A stretch of DNA of 64,000 bases from Phoronis australis (lineage: Eukaryota; Phoronida; Phoronidae): assembly GCA_002633005.1 (NCBI GenBank), contig NMRA01000137.1, forward strand, positions 496,001 to 560,000. The letters run 5' to 3'. Position numbers and translations under genes: made by a program. Shown piece after piece: positions 49,201 to 58,200 of this stretch; within the stretch, counting starts at the first letter, position 1, and each line of letters starts with the position of its first letter. Below the pieces are notes generated by a model. That model was not told the origin of the DNA. It worked only from the letters and a program-made list of their open reading frames with translations, and ran no database searches.

Positions 49201-52200
49201 TCGGTACAGTAAATGGACCGGAAGTTTGCTACAAATATACTGGAAATTGTTTACTTCCGATTAAAGATGGCGGAAATATCGGCGATCGCGCATGCGCACC
49301 TCGATTTTGGCCTAAAAACGTTTTCTCCTCTAGAGGGCGCATTATAAGACCAATTCCTTCGAATTTTTACAGGTGTTAGTTTCTTATGACATGCTATTAC
49401 ACAAAGTAAAAAAAACGGAAGTTGCTTTCAAGATGGCGGATCTGGCGCATGTTGACCCATTTTCAATCGTCTGGAGTGCGATTTTAAACAGGAAGAGGAA
49501 AAGACGTGACTTTTTGCATGTGAATTCTTTGACGTATATTCTTTCAAATGGTTTGTAACAATTTTTTCTCAGACTTACCGTTTTTTAGTTATTTGACTTT
49601 GAATTTCTTTAAAAAAATGCAAAATTTCATTTTTTCGAAAAATTTACGGAATTAGGCGATACCATCAGTTTAGATAGAATTTTGAACGAGCTTTCAGAAG
49701 ATGTTTTCCATTTTTCGCTAGGACGTCTACTTGTCGAGTTATTTGATATTTTCTGATAACGCTGATCCTTTGTTGAGCGCACTTGCTGCATTGATGTTGG
49801 TTTATCATTTATTGAACTAGACTGTAGCCTATTTCTTATTGATTTATGACATCTACGTTCGTCATATGAATGTTGTGATGTTTTTCATTATCGCCACCAC
49901 CGTCATCATATTCGTCATCATCGTCATCATCTTCGTCATCATCTCCGTCGTTGTCTTTTCCGTTAATTTCGCCAAGTGTCGTTCAAGACTGTAGCCTTTT
50001 TCTTACTGATTTCGGACTTCTACGTTCGTTATGTGTATGTTATTATTTCTTCTTTTGTTCATCCTCGCCACCGTCGTCGTCATATTCGTCATCATCTTTA
50101 TCGTCATCTTTTTGGTTAATTTCGCCAAGTTACGCTCCTCGGAGCGCTTTCATTTGTTACGTTTCTCGGTGTTTTGCTACATAGCTGCACACCTGATGAA
50201 AGGAGATTGCTTCGACACTACCAGCGACTCTGAATCAAGCTTTCAAACAAAAAGTTTGGCCGTGTTTTCAACGAAGTTTGTGTTAACGAAGGATTGCTAC
50301 CGAACTATACTAATATCAGAACTAGACATGAATTTTCCGGAGTTTCATCCAATGTAATGTGCCATCTTAACAGCATTTCTCAGTATGAAAATGCACAAAA
50401 CGACGCCACGGATGAACCAAACTGGTCGCGAGCAAGTTATGGTGATCTTGTTCTCATTTTTCAGAAGCGCTGCTTTTTTGTAAGGATATGAACCTTGTAC
50501 TTTGTGGGTTTATTGTTTGTTAGCTCGTGTTGCAAATGTCCACCAATATGTCTGTAGCGGAACCTGGTACCTACCGTGCATCAAGTTAGACTCTTTGAAA
50601 TCTTCGTCGTCGACGTTGCTCTTATTAACTTGACTGCTAAGGATATTATCGTCGATGTACCAAGACAGGTTTTCGTCAGTCACGGAAAACATTAGGAAGA
50701 ATTCCTTGTCTATATTTTTCTGTTATAGGAGTAAGAATAAAAGTCACCGTGGATTAACCAGACATAAGTTGGTCTTATTTCGAATAGCAAATTGGTAATG
50801 ACTTCCTTTTAAAGCTTGACCTTATAAATTGTCAGGCAATAAAACTGCTGTAACGTACTCAAATTGGTGTTTCAAGTAATAACAGCTGAAAAATTATGAA
50901 TAATATGTGAATCTTTTTCGCCATCAGCTTGTACCTTCAGCAGCAATGTCTAATTCGTTGTCATTATGATAAGTTGTTCTACGCCACATACCGCACAAAA
51001 TTGGTCTCAATTTGAGCCTTGATCTGACAAATTGTTATTACTGAATAACCGACCCAAAAAGTTGGAGTGGTTGGCTTATAAACCGAACGGTTCAAATGCT
51101 AGATGAAGTTACTAGTCAGTGCATTAGGGATTAAACTACCTGTACTTATCAAGACCTACTTGTTTTCCTGTGTCGTCCAAACTGTCCTTTTTGCACACGA
51201 GAAGTGGCCCGACCAACCCAGAGTACGTGTCACGAACGGGGTCGACAGCGGACGTATACATGTAACTGATGCAGTCGGGATCTTCTGCGGTCGGGCTGAC
51301 CTCTTTCGGAATGGTCCACGTGTATGTGAATGTAGAGTTTGGTTTCACTTCTCCGTTGCCTACAAATTGATTCATATACCATGAGCGCACCCAGCCTTCA
51401 ATATGGGAGGCTCGAATTCTTGCCGTTGTGGACCTTTTGGTAACAAAAAGGCGGGCGGACTAAAAAAAACGGGGGAAACCACTGTGAATTGCGCGTTTAG
51501 GGAGCTTTTGTCCATTTTCTCGGACTTTTTGTTTCTCGGAGGCGGACCTTTTTCCCCACTTCGCCAAATGGGGGGGCTCCTTCGAGCCCCACGAGCCCCT
51601 CCTGGGTGCACGCATGTATACCAACTAACTAAAACTATGAGCATTATAATGGGTGACTCGACATTCATTAAATGGTGCTAGCAAATAAAGAATCCTCTTT
51701 TTGACATCTGTACAGATTGAAAGCAAGTTGTCAGCGTGGGGGCGTTGGTGTGATAACAGGCTCACATGACTTATCTGGTGTGCGTTCCGTAAACGCGAGG
51801 ACCTCTCGAAAGCGCAAGACCACGCAAAACATTGCGAGATATTGCTACGTATTACAAGAAAAGAACGTGATAACACTAGCTTCTGTTGCAAAATCCATGC
51901 TTTTATCAAACTCCGCCGTGAATGTCGGCATTTCTATGGAAAGTATCATTTCTTCACTTTTTGATACACCCAGTGAATTTCGAGTTCCCCTCGACATTAC
52001 AGTCATTGCTCCTTCCTCTGGCAATGTGTTGCCCACGAAGATCAGTCGCTTATGAAATGAAACTTATTAGTATTGCTACTCGTTTTGTATACATTCGGAC
52101 GAGTTCATCCCGACTTTCAATAGATTCACTGCAACCAAAGCATATCTAAATTTTATTCTTGTCATTAACTTTAAGAACCGGAACGTCGAAACTTTCTGCT

Positions 52201-55200
52201 AGTGTGATACTTTTCAAAAATTGGCCTCCCTTTCATGTCACTATTTTAGTCTTAACTTTGACCTAAATAACAATGCTGTCGTTCAAACACCTGTCACGTT
52301 GCGTTGTTGAGCAATGTTGTTGACGTCATGGCAACAATTTAACTTGAGACTTAGACTTTCATGAAACGGAGCCTTGCTGTACTGTTCTTTTTACAGGTAG
52401 ACGGACACATCACATTACAGTGAATAATGGGATGCCGGTCACTGATCACAGAAGTCACCCAACGAAACCAAAGAACATACACCTACGCTTCCAGCCAACT
52501 GGATATTCCACGGATAACTAAGTGTAAAACGGTCAATGGCTTTCAATGGTGTTCTTTTGAAATCATAAACATTTTGATTTTCAGTACACGCGTGTTTTGT
52601 TTCCACAACTCACGAGAGCTGAAACATTGCATGCGAAATGTAATTGCTTCTCCCATTTTGCGTCCATCAATCTGAAAGGAAGTGGCAACGGTCTTTCTAC
52701 GAACATTCATTTCTTACCTTGGTCGTATACCGAGCCTTCCTGGCTTTTATCATACACCAATCCCTGAGCTTGGATGGAATAACTGCGCGAAGCCAAGTTC
52801 TTGAAGACGACCCTGATTGTGTCGCCGACTTGGCCCTTGATGATTGGACCCAGAAAGCCCAGATGGTCAGTACCGTTCCTAACCATCTTCGTGGTAAATG
52901 AGGAGTTGGTGTATTCGACGTAACGTGCTTTCTTGTACGTACCCCCAATGCGTTCTGAACTACGCTCGAAGAAAATCTTTGAAGCACTGTAAACAATACG
53001 AGATAAGATAACCAAATTTAGAAACTTCTCAATTTTTAAATACGTCACGAATCTGCCTTCTGTTAACAGACTGCCTTTTGGTTGAGACCACTTGCCGTTA
53101 TACATATCTGTGAGTACTCAGTGAAGAGACTAATGTAAGAAGTGGTGGACTTTAAAATTCATAGAACTTCTTGTCGGAAATAAGCGCCCAGTGGCAACAT
53201 TCTCATAAATTCAATGGACCTGCGGGCACCGACTGAAAGCTTTAGTAAAGGAACTTGGCGTTCATTGTTCTATTTGCGTGTACGGAGATCCTAAGTGTCC
53301 ATCTGTTCTCTAATGACAAAAGAGAAGGAAGAGGGTTGAATCTAATGGAATTTCGTATTTTATAGAATAATTAATTTCGTGGTACAACATTTCAACATCC
53401 CAATCTTCTGTGTACCTGCCATCTGTCAGATTTTTTCCACCTTGAAATTTATTAGTACCAGATGGCGCGTAGTTCCACATGACCTCCTCGGCTGCAATGA
53501 AGTACTGTCGTGTCACTCCGTCACGCTTCACTGTCAAGTAGGCTAGCATGCCAGCTAAGAAAAAAATATTGTTGGTTAAATTCTGTACCATTTGTGTATG
53601 CAAGACCAGAAAATGTTGAATTCAAATGGTTATTACTCGTTTTCTTAGAGTATTGATTTCACGGTTAATGCTGGGAGATGAATACGTATCGTTTACAGGC
53701 TTTGCAAAGACGGTTGTCATTTCCTTTTCATGCCCAACTTCTTACAATATGATTTCAAATGATAAAGGTTTTTTTAATGTGGTGTTTTTATTCGAGAACA
53801 ACTAACATTTCTTTGCTTTGCTACCTTGCCGCCAAGGTCGTGATCGGTAGAAGTGCAACTTTAACTCGGTTTAGTGTGTAGGTTATTTTTTTCTCAAAAT
53901 GGCTACTGCTTTCATGTTGTTTATGCTGCCCGTGACGTCACTATAAGCTATGTTGCAATAGTAATGTGAAGTTGTGTACTTTACAAATTTCCTGTGACTT
54001 TCGAATTATAGTAGAACTTTGTAATACAGTGGAGAAGGCAGATCACTATTAAACTTTTTAGGATAGCGAAAGTCGATGCATGTGCACCCCACATTGTTGA
54101 TTTAAGTCATATCAATCCATGACGTAGAAAGTGTCACGCAGGTAAACTAGCACTTGATGTTTAGATACATGCTACCTGTGTACTCACATCTATGATAATG
54201 GAACTACTGAGTGATTGGAATACAAGTAAATTTTACCAGATCGTTTATCTAGTGTTCGTCAGTGACGCTGCTGTGGATGGCAGCTATCCCACAATCCTTT
54301 GAGTGTATGACGTCTCACGACATCGGTAAAAAGGTCAATAGCGTTACCTGAATAATGATCATGTGTCTGACAGTTGATCAACCATTTGCCAGGATTTCTT
54401 GGTGTCATGGTAGCCGTGGTAAAGACAGCCGGAAACAACGTGACTCCGTCGGTTCTAAAACAGAGCAACAATTGTAGTTGGAGATTGAGAAAACTCGTGT
54501 CGAAATAGAATATAGCGAAGTGACTTACAAAAGACCGACATTTAAGTATGTATCTAAAAATTGACGAACATTGTAATTGTTTTATTGGTGATAGAGCAAT
54601 TCGTAGAACAGGTTTAGGTCTGGATAGCTAATCTTGAAATCACATTTTGTCTACTTCACTTTCTACCTGTGATGGTTGTACTCCACTGTCTGTCCGTGGA
54701 AATATACCCTGTGCAAATCAACTTCCGTCCCCATTCCAAACATGTGCCAGCTCACTGATTCGCCTTCGGTGACCTCCAACCCCAGCAGGTTTCCGTATAG
54801 CTTGCCGTTAATTGAGTGCATGAGGTTACTCTCGATGAAACCTTCGTCGTCGAGCTTAGGTTCACTGCCGTTGACGTACTTCCGGGTATTGTTTTGCAGA
54901 TACAGACTTTGGTTTTCATCAAAGACTTTGAACAGAAGCACGAAGTCCTTGTCGACGTCCTTTCGTTTTCCATTATCATCAACAATTCCTACAAAATGAG
55001 TTACGGGTGGCAATGGAATGCGCTAAGTCGCTGTTTCCTTCAATGGTGCATCACCGAGTGGGTCGATTTTATAAGCTAGAATGTAGCCTATAACACATTC
55101 GAAAAGTCAAACAAACTCGGGGTGTAAATTACTAATAAGATTTTGTGTGAATGTTGCTTTGGTAATAATTTGTCCAAAGGCCTCTCGTCTATAACAGAAT

Positions 55201-58200
55201 AAGAAAATAGAGCTTTAAATAATGACGAATTATCGTTAATTTCAAACGCTCCAACCTCAAATACTGAGGTATGAATGATACAATAAGATGGTGCCTGGTG
55301 TGGTCAAAATGCTACGTGATATTTTAAAAAAGCGAAAAAAAACTCCGACACTCTCAAATTGCGATTTAATACAATATTGTTGACGCTGGCATTATTTCAA
55401 AAACTTTCAATTATATACAGTCATCAAATCAATTCCCAAAATAGCTGAATTTGACTGTTGTTTTCCGCTTTGACATCGTGGGAAAAGTTTAATGTAATCT
55501 AGTGTGGAAAAGTCGTAACCAGTATTCTCAATCGAAGAACTTTTGCGATTTGATAATCAAACTGAGCTGTTTTTTGGTAAATAAAACAGTTTTAGGGTCG
55601 ACAAAGTATCATGGATTGCATATTTTGCTTACTTCTGTTCCGGATCGTCATTAGAATTGTTTTAAGGAAACAAGCTTGTGGAAATTAATGTTCTAGAAAA
55701 ATTTATAAATCAATGAAGATTTTACATTAAACGTTAGGGACGAGGTATTCCTGTTGGCAGTTGTAGTCTTTGTTTGCTATTATATCACGGTGATATTGCA
55801 CCAATCAGTGACAATAAGTAAAACTTGTAAGTTATAATTAATACCCTGCACAAAAGGTATACAAAGTTGAGAATGGTGCTGAACGAAGACCTAAACCATC
55901 CTCATTGACCTCCATTGACTTCATGTACAGCAAACTCACTATGGAAAAAAGGGAAAATGTGACTATTTAAGATCTAGACGACCACTTTGGTTTCACAGTG
56001 ACTTCTGGTACCCTAGCTGACGCTGCAGGGAGGCAGTGGGAAGTTTAATTTTCAAATCTAAACATTTGAAGTGTATGTCCTATCGGTTATCAGATTTACA
56101 GAAGCTATTTGATTCGTGTGTTTGTCTAAAATTGTAGTGCAGGCATTTGAGGGTTTAATAAACACCGTAAATGTGATCTAGTACAGAATACTCAGCGATG
56201 TTTTCAGTGCATACTGTACATCGATTTGCCCAAAATGAAGCCTAAACTCCCTAAGTGACGATTTGGCCAAGCTTTTAGACAATTTTGTAACATATCCTAA
56301 TGGCCCAGTTTTACCAAAGTCGTAGGAGCAAAATTTTGCAACTGTTGTTAAGTTGGTATATTTTTTTTAATTTCAGACGCCACAATTGCCTTCACGAGTC
56401 ACGTTAATGATCTCTGTGCAGATTAAAGTCGAAATTACGAGCGTCTTAACCAAGACTAGACTTACGACTTTCGATAAAGCGACCCCTTGTGTTTAACCCT
56501 CATAAATGCTGTGTGTCTAACTTGAGCTACACTTCACCTATCGTCAGGATTTTAAGTGATGACGTAACTGACCATTTAGAACGCAGCATTATTGACACAC
56601 CTTCGTTTCCAAGACGCCATTTTACCCGACGAACAACACGTTGCCGGGTAAAACTTATCGCTTGTTAGTCACCATTACGCGAGGGGACGGAGCTTGCGAT
56701 AGGTCAGTTGACAGGTTGAAGTTTCGCATTAAAATGCACGGGTTTAACAGATTCCGTTTCCACAGGAATTCGGTGTCCAGTCTAATTCCATTTGAACTAA
56801 TGAAACATCTAGGAATTCGTTAAAAGCAGGTTATCTCTGCAACACCGATGTCCAATAAATAGATCTAATTACGCGAATCATTATTTGAGACAGTTTTTCA
56901 GGCAGATTAACGACCACACGATTAGATGATATTACTGGAGAGGAAACGTCCTATTCTTGACGACTCGTCCTAGTAACAAACTTCATTATCATGTTGTGTA
57001 GGGACGGTAATTCGCCGTTGAAGAACCCAAAGCAAGGCGTTCGAGCCCGAAAACAGCCAAAACATATGATTTGCAAAGATGGCGCTGCGCCGCTGCATGC
57101 GACTTTTTATAAAGAGTTGTTAAGATGCAAGAGTACAATAGACATAACAAACAACAGTTACGTAGTAGGTTACTTGCACGCATGGTGGTATTGCGGGATT
57201 GATTTGGACCCACCTTTCTTGCATACGAGCAACATTCCCACTAGCCCTGAATTCACATCAGCGACAGGGCTTTTATGCGAATGATAAGTCCACGATAAAC
57301 AATTTGGATCGTGTTCTTGAGGAGCAACACTATCTTCCGCCCTCCATACATAATCCTTTTTTTCACCAGGTAGCACACTGTCGTCCTCTTTGTTTGTGCC
57401 GGAAGTCTTGTCGTTGTACAGAGCTCCTGGTGAAAAATAAAAAGTTCATGTGATTGACAAAAGTAACTTCAAAGAATAGAAAATCGTATAGATATTTTGG
57501 ATACAAAAATTCTTTGATGTTTTGCAGTGTCACGATCACAATCCTCATTATCAAAACCACCGCCACCACCACCATCATCCTCATCATCATAACCAACATC
57601 ATCATCAACAAAGCTGAGTTGAAGAACTCAGCTGTAGAAGACGGAATACACAGAAAAAAAAAAGAAAACTCATCATTTTATGGAGATTGTTCAGTAGAAT
57701 GTAATAACTACGAGCAAAACAAAACATTAAGTCCAACATGGCGTAAACGTGGTCAAGCCGAAGTCAAGAATAGCAAAATGTAAGAATCCAAGTTAGTGGG
57801 GGTGAATTGTCCAGTTCAATGATCTCCATTCGGTCCATAGTTGCGTAGTGCCTAGTTAGTGTAATGTAAGATCTCAAGTCTTAGTATCGAACCAAATATT
57901 AACTAAGCTAAATTTTTTAAATCTATAGTTTTCATAGACTTAAAAATCAATAAAAAGGATTGTATTTTCTATAAGTAGACAACTAGTAATTTTATACCTA
58001 TCTATCATTAATTGGGACCCGTGGTCATGCCTTTTCAATAAACTTTAGCAGCACAAAGGGAAAGATATAATCACAGCAAAACAACTATAAAAATAACGTG
58101 ATCAAATATCGCTGTTACAGTTTTCAAAGTTATCACTATTTTCCGTTTCAGACAATTTTTGAGTTTTTCACACAATTATAAAAGTATTATTCTAATAACC

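Larger units (their letters stand above)
48002..50574 (-). other. Ferroxidase intron 8
   Basis: Holds an inverted repeat pair (48537-48650 and 50164-50275), a (GT)n tract, a TCA/TCG-rich tandem duplication and three AAGATGGCGG words. Confidence 0.6.

Noticed and set aside
49819-50184. Ser-rich coding frame
   Set aside because: Made by TCA/TCG simple repeats within a ferroxidase intron.
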